NCBI RefSeq assembly: GCF_022346185.1
Contig: NZ_JAKRMS010000018.1
Location: 1-46,855 of the forward strand
Reading direction: 5' to 3'
From: Cellulomonas sp. ACRRI
GTDB lineage: Bacteria > Actinomycetota > Actinomycetes > Actinomycetales > Cellulomonadaceae
Length of the DNA: 46,855 nt
Made by a program: the position numbers and the translations under genes. The notes beneath the pieces were generated by a model. That model saw nothing but the letters and a program-made list of their open reading frames with translations. It was not told the origin of the DNA and made no database searches. Positions 6,728 to 14,639 of the stretch are shown one piece after another; position 1 is the stretch's first letter, and each line of letters starts with the position of its first letter.

Positions 6728-7892
6728 CCTCGCGGCGCTTCTGCTGGGCGGGGCGGGCCGGCTCGTGCGGCCCGTTCCACACCTGGATCGCGCCCCAGAT
6801 CGACGCCGCGATCGGCACGGCCAGCACGGCGCCGGTGATCCCCGCGAGCACGGTGCCCACGGTCAGGGCGACCAGGATGACCAGGGGGTGCAGGGCCAGC
6901 GACCGCGCCATGACGACGGGCTGCAGGAAGTTGCCCTCGAGCTGGTTCACCAGGACGACGATGCCGACCACCACCAGCGCCTCGACCGGTCCGAGCGCCA
7001 CGAGGGTGACCAGGGCCGCCAGGACGCCCGCCAGCGTCGCCCCGACCAGCGGGATGAACGCCAGCAGGAACACGAGCACGGACAGCGGGACCGCGAGCGG
7101 GACGCCCATGATCACCAGGCCGACGCCGATGCCGATCGCGTCGACGGCCGCGACGATCGCGGTGCCGCGGACGTAGCCGCCCATCGTCGTGACCACGCGG
7201 TGCCCGACCCGCTGCCCGCGCTCGTAGTGCTGGCCCTCGAACGGCCGGAGCAGGAACTCCCAGATGGCCGGGCCGTCCTTGAGGAAGAAGAACAGCACGA
7301 CGACCATCAGCACGAACCCGGTGAGGAAGTTCGCGGTGGCGGACACGCCGGCGATCGCCCCGGCGCCGAAGCTGCTCGACGTGAGGAAGTCGGTCACGGC
7401 GGCCCGGGCGTCGGCGATCTGGTCGTCGCTGATCTGGAACGGCAGCCCGGACAGCGAGTCCTGCAGCTCCCCGACGCCGGCGACCGCCTGGTCCACCAGG
7501 TCGTCCCACTGGTGGATGACCGAGTACACGACCGCGGTGATCACCCCGCCGAGCACGCCGACGATCAGCACGAGCGCGATCCAGGTCGCCGCGATCGACG
7601 GCAGCCGGTGCCGGCGCAGCCAGGACACGAGCGGGTGGATGGCCGACGCGAGCACGAGCGCGATCAGCACGGGCACCACCACCAGGGTCAGCCGGGTGAT
7701 CGCGAGCACCGCGACGGTCAGCAGCGCGAGCAGCGCCAGGGTCTGCACCGAGCGCGTGCCGACGCGGCCGAAGCCGTCCGCCCACAGCGCGCCGGCGCCC
7801 GGGCCGCGGGAGGCGTCGTCCCGCGCGACCTGCGCCGCGCGCACCGCGTCCCCGCCGGTCGGAGCGGTCGCCCTCCGTCGTCCGAACCACAT
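6711..7892 (-). CDS. AI-2E family (PerM/TqsA-like) membrane transporter
   Basis: The 393-residue membrane protein has the AI-2E family layout. An N-terminal tail is followed by a hydrophobic pair (LALLALLTVAVLAITRL, LVVVPVLIALVLASAI), the soluble stretch QISDDQIADARAAVTDFLTS, and a C-terminal bundle with GTAIVAAVDAIGIGVGL, FIPLVGATLAGVLAALVTL and LEGNFLQPVVMARSLAL. The last is the family's QPxVM-like signature. Members export autoinducer-2 (TqsA), act in Na+/H+ exchange, or have unknown substrates. The ATG at 7892 has AAGGGG upstream and a TACCGT -10 box at 7932-7937. It ends inside the 3' end of the convergent methyltransferase gene. Confidence 0.88.
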   Translation of the reverse strand: MWFGRRRATAPTGGDAVRAAQVARDDASRGPGAGALWADGFGRVGTRSVQTLALLALLTVAVLAITRLTLVVVPVLIALVLASAIHPLVSWLRRHRLPSIAATWIALVLIVGVLGGVITAVVYSVIHQWDDLVDQAVAGVGELQDSLSGLPFQISDDQIADARAAVTDFLTSSSFGAGAIAGVSATANFLTGFVLMVVVLFFFLKDGPAIWEFLLRPFEGQHYERGQRVGHRVVTTMGGYVRGTAIVAAVDAIGIGVGLVIMGVPLAVPLSVLVFLLAFIPLVGATLAGVLAALVTLVALGPVEALVVVGIVVLVNQLEGNFLQPVVMARSLALHPLVILVALTVGTVLAGITGAVLAVPIAASIWGAIQVWNGPHEPARPAQQKRREVTEGR

Positions 7893-7931
7893 GTGCCCGC
7901 CCCACCCCTTCCCGGTGTCCGTCTGCCGGGG

Positions 7932-7937
7932 ACGGTA
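7932..7937 (-). promoter_or_regulatory. Possible -10 box of the AI-2E transporter gene
   Basis: The minus strand reads TACCGT about 40 bases before the ATG at 7892. No clear -35 box is seen. The remaining sequence up to 8110 shows no gene or strong repeat. Confidence 0.35.
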
Positions 7938-8115
7938 CGGGGCGGTGTGCCGCCCCGCGAGCGGGCGCGCCGCCCGGGCCGAGGACGAGGTCCGGGTCCA
8001 CCGCTCGGCTCGCGACGGACCCCGCGGGGCACCTGACGCCGGACCTCGCCCGGCGGCGCTGAGGCGCGCGCCCTGCCGCGGGCCGCCTCCGGCCTGGCGG
8101 CGCCCCGCGCGCGGC

Positions 8116-8121
8116 TACGAT
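8116..8121 (+). promoter_or_regulatory. -10 box for a leaderless lacI transcript
   Basis: TACGAT ends seven bases before the ATG at 8129, and no ribosome site precedes the ATG. This spacing places the transcription start on or next to the A of the start codon, the usual arrangement for actinobacterial leaderless mRNAs. Confidence 0.55.
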
Positions 8122-8128
8122 CCCCGGC

Positions 8129-9133
8129 ATGGGGCAGCGAGTGACCATCACCGACGTGGCGCGGGACGCGGGCGTCTCCGTCGCGACGGTGTCGAAGGTC
8201 ATCAACGGCCGGTACGGGGTGGCGCAGGCGACCTCGAGCCGGGTCATGGAGGTCATCGACCGGCTCGGGTACGAGTCGAGCCTCGTCGCGCGCAGCCTGC
8301 GCTCGCACCGCACCCACGTGCTCGGCATCCTCGTCGCGGAGTTCGAGCCGTTCTCCGCGGAGATCCTCAAGGGCGCGGCGGCGGCGCTCGCGGACTCCGG
8401 CTCCGGCTACGAGCTGCTCGCCTACACCGGCGGCCTGCACGGCCGCGGCGCGGGCTGGGAGCGGCGGTACCTGTCCCGGCTGAGCGGCACGCTCATCGAC
8501 GGCGCGGTGCTGGTGACGCCGACCGTGGTCGACGCCGACGCCGACATCCCGGTGGTCGCGATCGACCCGCACACCGGTCCGACCGGGCTCCCCACGGTCG
8601 ACTCCGACAACCTCGCCGGGGCCGTGCTCGGCACGGAGCACCTGCTCGGCCTCGGGCACCGGCGGATCGCGTTCGTCGGCGGCCGCCCCGACCTGGAGTC
8701 GTCGCGGCTGCGCGAGCAGGGCTTCCGCCGGGCGATGGCCGCCGCGGGGGTCCGGGTCGACGAGGTGCTGGTCCGCGAGGGCGACTACCGCAAGGAGCAG
8801 ACCCGGGAGCCGGTGCGCGGCCTGCTGACCCTGCCGGACCGGCCGACCGCGGTGTTCGCGGCCAACGACCTGTCGGCGATCGCGACCATCGAGGTCGCGC
8901 GGGAGCTGGGCCTGTCGGTGCCCCGCGACCTGTCGGTGATCGGCTTCGACGACATCCCGGAGTCCGCGCAGACCGAGCCGCCGCTGACGACGGTGCACCA
9001 GCCGATCCAGCGCATGGGCGCCGCGGCGATCGGCCTGCTGACGGCGCTGCTCGACGACGGCGGGGCTCCCGACCCGCACGTGCGGCTCCCGACGTCGCTG
9101 GTCCGGCGGGGCTCGACGGCCCCGCCCGCCTGA
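8129..9133 (+). CDS. LacI-family transcriptional regulator (upstream of GH10)
   Basis: The 334-residue protein has a LacI helix-turn-helix at residues 5-24 (ITDVARDAGVSVATVSKVIN), the hinge helix region YESSLVARSLRS, and a periplasmic-binding-type ligand domain with VLGILVAEFEPF, HRRIAFVGGRPD, AVFAANDLSAI and VIGFDDIPESAQTEPPLTTV. It should bind a sugar-derived effector in the cytoplasm. The GH10 gene follows after 34 bases on the same strand, so regulator and enzyme probably form one operon and the ligand is likely a xylo-oligosaccharide or similar glycan. No clear operator was found in the 236 bases upstream. Confidence 0.92.
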   Translation: MGQRVTITDVARDAGVSVATVSKVINGRYGVAQATSSRVMEVIDRLGYESSLVARSLRSHRTHVLGILVAEFEPFSAEILKGAAAALADSGSGYELLAYTGGLHGRGAGWERRYLSRLSGTLIDGAVLVTPTVVDADADIPVVAIDPHTGPTGLPTVDSDNLAGAVLGTEHLLGLGHRRIAFVGGRPDLESSRLREQGFRRAMAAAGVRVDEVLVREGDYRKEQTREPVRGLLTLPDRPTAVFAANDLSAIATIEVARELGLSVPRDLSVIGFDDIPESAQTEPPLTTVHQPIQRMGAAAIGLLTALLDDGGAPDPHVRLPTSLVRRGSTAPPA

Positions 9134-9167
9134 TCCCCGCCACCCCCGCACGAAGGAGTGCAGCCCC

Positions 9168-10430
9168 GTGCCCGACGTCCGCGTCCCCCGCCCCGCCGAC
9201 CTCGACCACCGCGGTGCGCGCGCCGTGGTCACGGTCCTCGACGCCGGGGGACGCCCGGTGCCGGACACGGAGGTCGAGGTCGCGCAGACCCGGCACGCGT
9301 TCGGGTTCGGCTGCACGGCGTTCGAGGCGATCCCGGTCGCGAACGGCGAGCAGCCCGGCCCCGGCGACCCGGCGGCGGACGTGCTGCCCGCCGTCCTCGA
9401 CCGGTGGCTCGACGTGTTCGACACGGCGACGCTGCCGTTCTACTGGTCCCGGTTCGAGCCCGAGCGCGGGCGCCCGGACACCGACCGGCTGCTCGCCGCG
9501 GCGCGCTGGCTCGCCGGGCGCGGGGTCCGGGTCAAGGGCCACCCGCTCGCCTGGCACACGCTCGCCCCGGCCTGGCTGCGGGACGTCCCGGAGGACGAGG
9601 TCGCGGCCGCCGTCCGGGACCGGATCACCCGGGACGTGACCGCGTTCCGCGGTGTCGTGGACACCTGGGACGCGATCAACGAGGTCGTCATCATGCCGGT
9701 GTTCGACAAGGAGCCGAACGGGCTGACCCGGCTGTGCGCCCGCGACGGCCGGGTGGCGACGGCCCGGCTGGCGTTCGACGCCGCCCGCGCGGCGAACCCG
9801 GGGGCGACGCTGCTGCTCAACGACTTCGACCTGTCCGCCGACTACGAGCGGCTGATCGGGGACTGCCTGGACGCCGGGGTCGGGATCGACGCGATCGGGC
9901 TGCAGACCCACATGCACCAGGGGTACCGGGGCGAGGAGTGGACGCTCGGGGTGCTCGAGCGGTTCGCGCGGTTCGGGCTGCCGCTGCACCTCACCGAGAC
10001 GACGCTGCTGTCCGGGGACCTGATGCCGCCGGAGATCGAGGACCTCAACGACTGGCAGGTGCCGTCCTGGCCGTCGACGCCGGAGGGCGAGGCGCGGCAG
10101 GCCGACGAGGTCGAGCGGCACTACCGCACCCTGTTCGGGCACCCGGCGGTGCAGGCGGCGACCTACTGGGGGCTGTGCGACGCGGGCGCGTGGCTCGGCG
10201 CCCCCGCCGGACTGCTGCGGGCGGACGGGACGCCCAAGCCGGCCTACGCGGCGCTGCGGGGGCTCGTGCGCGGGGCGTGGTGGCTCGGCCCGACGCCGGT
10301 CCGCACGGACGCCGGGGGCCGCTTCGTCCTCGACGCCTACCTCGGCGACTACCGCGTGACCGCGGGCGGTCGCGCGGCGGCGCTGACGCTGGCCCCCTCG
10401 ACGCCCCGCACGGAGGCCCGCCTGGCCTGA
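9168..10430 (+). CDS. GH10 family glycosidase (endo-beta-1,4-xylanase-like), cytoplasmic
   Basis: The 420-residue protein has a GH10 barrel. KGHPLAWH is a substrate-site motif, WDAINEV holds the acid/base Glu172, and LHLTETTLL holds the nucleophile Glu277. About 60 N-terminal residues (AVVTVLDAGGRPVPDTEVEV) and about 60 C-terminal residues (FVLDAYLGDYRVTAGG) form small beta-rich extensions. There is no signal peptide. GH10 xylanases are usually secreted, so this form probably trims imported oligosaccharides inside the cell. The GTG at 9168 has GAAGGAG at good spacing. It is the second gene of a lacI-GH10 pair; no transporter adjoins it, so uptake must come from elsewhere. Confidence 0.9.
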   Translation: MPDVRVPRPADLDHRGARAVVTVLDAGGRPVPDTEVEVAQTRHAFGFGCTAFEAIPVANGEQPGPGDPAADVLPAVLDRWLDVFDTATLPFYWSRFEPERGRPDTDRLLAAARWLAGRGVRVKGHPLAWHTLAPAWLRDVPEDEVAAAVRDRITRDVTAFRGVVDTWDAINEVVIMPVFDKEPNGLTRLCARDGRVATARLAFDAARAANPGATLLLNDFDLSADYERLIGDCLDAGVGIDAIGLQTHMHQGYRGEEWTLGVLERFARFGLPLHLTETTLLSGDLMPPEIEDLNDWQVPSWPSTPEGEARQADEVERHYRTLFGHPAVQAATYWGLCDAGAWLGAPAGLLRADGTPKPAYAALRGLVRGAWWLGPTPVRTDAGGRFVLDAYLGDYRVTAGGRAAALTLAPSTPRTEARLA

Positions 10431-10515
10431 CGCCCGGCCGCCCGCCCGGCGCGGCCCGCCCCCGCGTCCCCGCGTCCCGGTCCGCCCGACGTGCAGACGG
10501 TGCGCGGCCCCGGAG

Positions 10516-11202
10516 TCAGGCGCCCGGGGTCCAGGTGTACGGGCTGCCCGCGGCGATGCGCACGTAAGCGCCCGCGCCGCCCATGCCGCCCACCAGCCGG
10601 TCCGCCAGGGCCCGGCCCGGGTCGGACAGGATCGCGTCGTGGATCGGCGCCGCCACCCGCGGCCGCACGGCCCGGACGTAGTCGATCGCCTCGGCGAGCT
10701 TCATCCACGGGCCGGCGACGGGCACGAGCAGCACGTCGACGTCGGTGCCGGCCGGCGGCGGGGTGAACGAGTCGCCGGGGTGCAGCAGCGCCCCGTCGAC
10801 CAGGTAGCCGACGTTGTGCACGCGGGGGACGTCGGGGTGGATGACCGCGTGCCACTCCCCCACGGCGCGGACCGCGAACCCCGCCGCCTCGAACGTCTCG
10901 CCCCCGGCCACGGCGTGCACCCGGTCCGCCGGCGCCCCGGCCTCCGTGAGCAGTGCCGCGACGCCTGCCGGGGCCCACGCGGCGAGCCCGTCCCGCCCGC
11001 GCAGGGCGGCGGCGAGGCGGTCGACGTCGAGGTGGTCGACGTGCTCGTGCGTGACCAGGACCGCGTCGGCGTCGTCCAGGACGGCGAGGTCGCTGAACGA
11101 CCCCGGGTCGAGGACGAGGCGCCGCCCGTCGCGCTCCAGGCGGACGCAGGCGTGGCCCCAGTGGGTGATCTCGGCGGTGCCGCCGGTGGTGCTCTCGGAC
11201 AT
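10516..11202 (-). CDS. Metallo-beta-lactamase-fold hydrolase (UlaG-like)
   Basis: This 228-residue protein starts EITHWGHACVRLERDGRRLVLDPG when read in two parts (EITHWGHACVRLE, RLVLDPG). It has the metal motif THEHVDHLD, a later HAVIHPD and GDSFTPPP, and a terminal PIHDAILSDPG His. This pattern is typical of the UlaG/YtnP-type branch, which lacks a lactamase active loop. Such enzymes act on lactones, phosphodiesters or unknown substrates; the specificity here is open. The ATG at 11202 has GGGGAG some 12 bases upstream. It converges with the GH10 gene, and the 85 bases between them hold no obvious terminator. Confidence 0.87.
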   Translation of the reverse strand: MSESTTGGTAEITHWGHACVRLERDGRRLVLDPGSFSDLAVLDDADAVLVTHEHVDHLDVDRLAAALRGRDGLAAWAPAGVAALLTEAGAPADRVHAVAGGETFEAAGFAVRAVGEWHAVIHPDVPRVHNVGYLVDGALLHPGDSFTPPPAGTDVDVLLVPVAGPWMKLAEAIDYVRAVRPRVAAPIHDAILSDPGRALADRLVGGMGGAGAYVRIAAGSPYTWTPGA

Positions 11203-11285
11203 GGGGCCAGCATCTCCCCAGGTGGGCGCGACGTCGAGCCGTCCGCGTAGGGGGCGCGCGATTCCGCGAACCCCGGCCCGCCCGT

Positions 11286-11291
11286 TACCGT
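11286..11291 (+). promoter_or_regulatory. -10 box for a leaderless ParA-like transcript
   Basis: TACCGT ends six bases before the GTG at 11298 and directly abuts the GTG at 11292. With no ribosome site present, a leaderless start at 11298 fits better than the longer reading. Confidence 0.45.
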
Positions 11292-12068
11292 GTGCCCGTG
11301 CTGGTGCTGGGAGTGTGCTCGCTCAAGGGCGGCGTGGGGAAGACATCCGTGACCCTCGGGCTGGCGTCCGCCGCGCTGGAGCGCGGGCTGCGCACGCTCG
11401 TGGTCGACCTGGACCCGCAGGGCGACAGCACGCTGGCGCTGGCCACGTCGGGCGCCGCGGGGGACGTCGCCGGGGTGCTCGACCAGCCCACCGCGGAGAG
11501 CATCGCCGCCGCCACCGCGCCCAGCGCCTGGGCCGAGGCGGGCCTGGACGTGCTCGTCGGGTCGGCGGCGTCCTCGCGGCACGACGCCTACGACGGCGCG
11601 GACGCCGACGTCGACCGGCTGCGCTTCGCCCTGGCCTGGGTGCACGACTACGACCTGGTGCTGGTGGACTGCCCGCCGTCGCTGGGCGGGCTGACCCGCA
11701 CCGGGCTGACGGCGTGCGACCGCGCGGTCGTCGTCACGGAGCCGGGGTTGTTCTCGGTCACCGCGGTGGGCCGGGCGATGCGGACGATCGACGACCTGCG
11801 CCGCGGGCCGGCCGGGCAGCTGCAGCCGCTGGGCGTGGTGGTGAACCGGGTCAAGGCGCGGTCGGTCGAGCAGGCGTTCCGGCTGGACGAGCTCCGCGGC
11901 CTGTACGGGCCGCTGGTGCTGACCCCGTTCGTCCCCGAGCGCGCGGCGCTGCAGCAGGCGCAGGGCGCGGCGCAGCCGGTGCACGCGTGGCCGGGCCAGG
12001 GTGCGCGCGAGGTGGCCGGGGCGTTCGACGACCTGCTCGACCGGGCCCTGCGCGCCCCGCGCACCTGA
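11292..12068 (+). CDS. ParA/MinD-like P-loop ATPase
   Basis: The 258-residue protein has a deviant Walker A box SLKGGVGKTSVT near residue 10, the A' motif LVVDLDPQGDSTLALA, and Walker B LVLVDCPPSLGGL. It ends with VVVNRVKARSVEQAF and TPFVPERAALQQAQG. This is the ParA family, whose members move plasmids, chromosomes, chemosensory arrays or polar proteins by ATP-dependent patterning on DNA or membrane. No ParB, parS site or cargo gene is next to it. No HTH domain or membrane-targeting tail is visible. The start may be GTG 11292 or, for a leaderless mRNA, GTG 11298. Its stop is three bases from the end of the convergent lacI gene. Confidence 0.87.
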   Translation: MPVLVLGVCSLKGGVGKTSVTLGLASAALERGLRTLVVDLDPQGDSTLALATSGAAGDVAGVLDQPTAESIAAATAPSAWAEAGLDVLVGSAASSRHDAYDGADADVDRLRFALAWVHDYDLVLVDCPPSLGGLTRTGLTACDRAVVVTEPGLFSVTAVGRAMRTIDDLRRGPAGQLQPLGVVVNRVKARSVEQAFRLDELRGLYGPLVLTPFVPERAALQQAQGAAQPVHAWPGQGAREVAGAFDDLLDRALRAPRT

Positions 12069-12071
12069 CGG

Positions 12072-13160
12072 TCAGCCGGCCGGCGGCTCCGCGGCGACGC
12101 AGCCGCAGCTCGCGCGCGGGATGAGCCGGGTCGGCAGCGTCCGGAACTGCGACGCCGCCGCCGGGTCCGCGACCCGGTCCTGCAGCAGCCGCACGGCGGT
12201 CCGGCCCATGTGCTCGAACGGCTGCCGGACCGTGGTCAGCGCCGGGGTCGACATCCGGCCCGCGAGGATGCCGTCGAACCCGGTCACCCGCACCTGCCCC
12301 GGCACGTCGACGCCGTGCCCCGCGAGGACGTCCAGGACCACGAGCGCGGCCTGGTCGCTCTGGCAGACCAGCGCCCCGGGCAGCCGGTCCGCCGCGGCCA
12401 GGTCGGTCAGGGCGGCGAGCCACTCCGTCGACGCGAGGCCCTCGTGCCCCGGCCCCGGCCGCGGCGCGTCCGGCAGCAGCGCCGCGACCGCGTCCCGGAA
12501 CCCGGCGAGCCGCTCGGCGAAGTCGTACATCGAGCCCTCGCCCACGAACGCCAGGTCCCGCACCCCGTGCACGCCCACCAGGTGCCCGACGAGCCCGGTC
12601 ATCGCCGCCCGGTTGTCCACCGCGACGTGGCTGAACGACGCGTCCGACCCGGGGGTGCTGAACGCGACGAGCGGCACGGACTGCGCGATGGCGTGCACCG
12701 CGTCGAGGCTGTGCGTGCCCGGGAAGATCGCGAGCCCGTCGACCCGCCCGGCGATGTCGTACATCGCCGCCCCGCTCGGCGCCCCGGAGGCGAGCAGCAG
12801 GGCGCGCCCGTTCTCCCGGCACTCCAGCGCGAACCCGCGCTCGACCTCGTCGACGTAGAGCGGGAACACGCGGGGGTCGCCCTCCGGGACCGCCGCCGCC
12901 TCGAGCGGGACGGGCGCGGACCCGCCGTCGGCGTCCGCGAGCATCATGTCGAACGAGTACAGCCCGAACGCCCCGGTGTCCCCGCGGGCCAGGCCGCGGG
13001 CGCTGGCGGACGGCACGTAGCCCAGCTCGTGCGCGGCGTCCATGACCGCCCGGCGGGTGGCGGCGGCGACGCGGGCGGGCTGCCGGAACGCGAACGACAC
13101 GGTCGTGATCGACACCCCGGCGCGCTCGGCGACGTCGTAGACGGTGGGGCGGCGTGCCAC
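12072..13160 (-). CDS. LacI-family repressor of the glycan operon
   Basis: The 362-residue protein begins MARRPTVYDVAERAGVS and has a LacI HTH (VYDVAERAGVSITTVSFAFR) and an effector domain with AMYDIAGRVDGLAIFPG, DLAFVGEGSMYDF, ALVCQSDQAALVVLDVL and VTGFDGILAGRMSTPALTTV. The C terminus has two Cys residues (ASCGCVAAE), a feature seen in several actinobacterial sugar LacI proteins. The GTG at 13160 has GAGGAG seven bases upstream and matches the family start; an ATG-like longer reading would add 14 poorly conserved residues. It is divergent from the ABC operon. Two palindromes with a central CG in the shared region are likely its operators, so it should repress the operon and itself. Confidence 0.93.
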   Translation of the reverse strand: MARRPTVYDVAERAGVSITTVSFAFRQPARVAAATRRAVMDAAHELGYVPSASARGLARGDTGAFGLYSFDMMLADADGGSAPVPLEAAAVPEGDPRVFPLYVDEVERGFALECRENGRALLLASGAPSGAAMYDIAGRVDGLAIFPGTHSLDAVHAIAQSVPLVAFSTPGSDASFSHVAVDNRAAMTGLVGHLVGVHGVRDLAFVGEGSMYDFAERLAGFRDAVAALLPDAPRPGPGHEGLASTEWLAALTDLAAADRLPGALVCQSDQAALVVLDVLAGHGVDVPGQVRVTGFDGILAGRMSTPALTTVRQPFEHMGRTAVRLLQDRVADPAAASQFRTLPTRLIPRASCGCVAAEPPAG

Positions 13161-13216
13161 GCGGAACTCCTCGACATCGAGTGGCGGCCGACGCTCGGCC
13201 ACGCCCCGGGACCGGG

Positions 13217-13245
13217 TTGACAGCGGCAGTCTACACGCTTAGATT
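13217..13245 (+). promoter_or_regulatory. Strong sigma-70-type promoter of the ABC/GH3/GH94 operon
   Basis: TTGACA (13217-13222) and TAGATT (13240-13245) are separated by 17 bases, the best promoter match in the window. Transcription should start near 13252, giving a leader of about 95 bases to the ATG at 13347. Confidence 0.75.
13230..13243. promoter_or_regulatory. Candidate LacI operator O1
   Basis: TCTACACGCTTAGA is an imperfect palindrome (10 of 14 positions) with a central CG, as in LacI-family operators. It overlaps the spacer and -10 box of the operon promoter. The half TACACGCTT recurs at 13266-13274. Confidence 0.45.
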
Positions 13246-13253
13246 CCCCATCT

Positions 13254-13269
13254 TGTAAAGCGCATTACA
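13254..13269. promoter_or_regulatory. Candidate LacI operator O2
   Basis: TGTAAAGCGCATTACA is palindromic at 14 of 16 positions and centred on CG. It starts about two bases after the predicted transcription start, an ideal place for repression by the divergently encoded LacI protein. Confidence 0.65.
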
Positions 13270-13346
13270 CGCTTTCCGACCCGTGCTGGGGCAGGTCGGC
13301 CCGCGCACCGTGGCGCGGGCGCAGACCCCCGTTCAAGGAGGAACAC

Positions 13347-14639
13347 ATGACCCGTCGTACCGTCCGGCGTGCCCTCGTCGCCGCCACCGTCACCACCCTG
13401 GCGCTCGCGCCGCTCACGGCCTGCGGCCGGTCCGACGACACCGGCGGGGGCGGCGGCGCCGCCGAGGCCGGCACCGTCGCCGACGAGGCCACCGGCGAGA
13501 TCGAGATCTGGGCCGCGGCCGGCAACGGCGACGCGCTGCGGACCCTCGGCGAGCAGTTCACCGAGGACAACCCCGAGGCGTCCATCAAGGTCACCGAGGT
13601 CCCGTGGGGCGAGATCATCACGATGAACCAGACCGCCGTCGCCTCCGGCACCGGCCCGGACATCGTGATGACCGGCGCGGACCAGACCGCCTCGGTGATC
13701 GCCATGGGCGGGCTCGCGCCCGTGCCCGACGGCGTGTTCACCGAGGACGACTTCTACCCCGCCGCGGTCGCCTCGGTGACCGGCGAGGACGGCCTGTACT
13801 CGGTGCCGTGGTACGTCGAGACCCGGTTCCTGTTCTACCGCGCCGACCTGGCCGCCGAGCTCGGGTACGACGCCCCGACCACCTGGGCCGAGCTCGAGGA
13901 GCTCAGCGGCGCGCTCGCCTCGCGCCCCGGGGGCGAGTACGGCCTGAGCCTGCCGCGTCCGATCGAGAACCCCGCGCAGGTCATCGTGCCGTTCCTGTCG
14001 CAGGCCGGCGGCTCGGTCACCGACGGCGACGCCTGGACCTTCGACACCCCGGAGTTCGTCGAGGCGCTCGACTTCTACAAGGGCTTCTTCGACCGCGGCG
14101 AGGCGCCGCTGTCCGAGACCGAGGCCACCTTCGAGAACGGCGGCTCCCCGCTGCTGATCTCGGGACCGTGGATGGTCGGCACGTACCAGGACCTGATCGA
14201 CACCGGCGCGGCGCCCGAGGGCTTCACCGAGGACTCCATCGGGTACGTCCCGCTGCCGTCCGGCCCCGCCAACAACGACTCCTACATCGGCGGCGGCAAC
14301 CTCGGCGTGTTCGCGTCCTCGGACAACCAGGACTCCTCCTGGGCCTTCCTGCAGTGGCTGCTCGAGGACGAGCAGCAGAAGACGCTGTTCGACCTCGCGG
14401 GCTCGTTCCCGTCGCGCGTCGAGTCGGCCGAGTACGCGCCGATCGACGACAGCCCGGTGATGTCGGTGCTCAAGGAGCAGATGCCGAACACCGTCGAGAC
14501 CCCGAGCTACCCGTCGTGGTCGCAGATCGCCGAGCAGATCGGCATCTACGCCGAGCGGGTTGCCCACGGCGAGATCACGTCCGAGGACGCGGCGAAGGCG
14601 ATCCAGGACCAGGCCGACCAGATCGGCTTCGGCTGGTGA
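13347..14639 (+). CDS. Carbohydrate ABC transporter solute-binding lipoprotein (CUT1 type)
   Basis: The 430-residue protein has a Tat/Sec-like charged start (MTRRTVRRAL), a hydrophobic core and a lipobox LTAC with Cys26, so it is a membrane-anchored lipoprotein outside the cell. The mature part is a family 1 sugar-binding protein: GEIEIWAAAGNGDALRTL, FTEDNPEASIKV, VPWYVETRFLFYRADLAAEL and LLISGPWMVGTY. The ATG at 13347 has AAGGAGG upstream. It is the first gene of the operon, with a permease overlapping its stop. The GH3 and GH94 genes downstream suggest that it captures beta-glucooligosaccharides, possibly beta-1,2-linked. Confidence 0.93.
   Translation: MTRRTVRRALVAATVTTLALAPLTACGRSDDTGGGGGAAEAGTVADEATGEIEIWAAAGNGDALRTLGEQFTEDNPEASIKVTEVPWGEIITMNQTAVASGTGPDIVMTGADQTASVIAMGGLAPVPDGVFTEDDFYPAAVASVTGEDGLYSVPWYVETRFLFYRADLAAELGYDAPTTWAELEELSGALASRPGGEYGLSLPRPIENPAQVIVPFLSQAGGSVTDGDAWTFDTPEFVEALDFYKGFFDRGEAPLSETEATFENGGSPLLISGPWMVGTYQDLIDTGAAPEGFTEDSIGYVPLPSGPANNDSYIGGGNLGVFASSDNQDSSWAFLQWLLEDEQQKTLFDLAGSFPSRVESAEYAPIDDSPVMSVLKEQMPNTVETPSYPSWSQIAEQIGIYAERVAHGEITSEDAAKAIQDQADQIGFGW

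Noticed and set aside
12072-13202. Longer lacI start at 13202
   Set aside because: GTG 13160 has a well-placed GAGGAG site and gives the normal LacI N terminus; the extra residues are not conserved-looking.
13217-13346. Riboswitch in the operon leader
   Set aside because: The leader of about 95 bases shows no conserved aptamer and the LacI operators explain control well enough.
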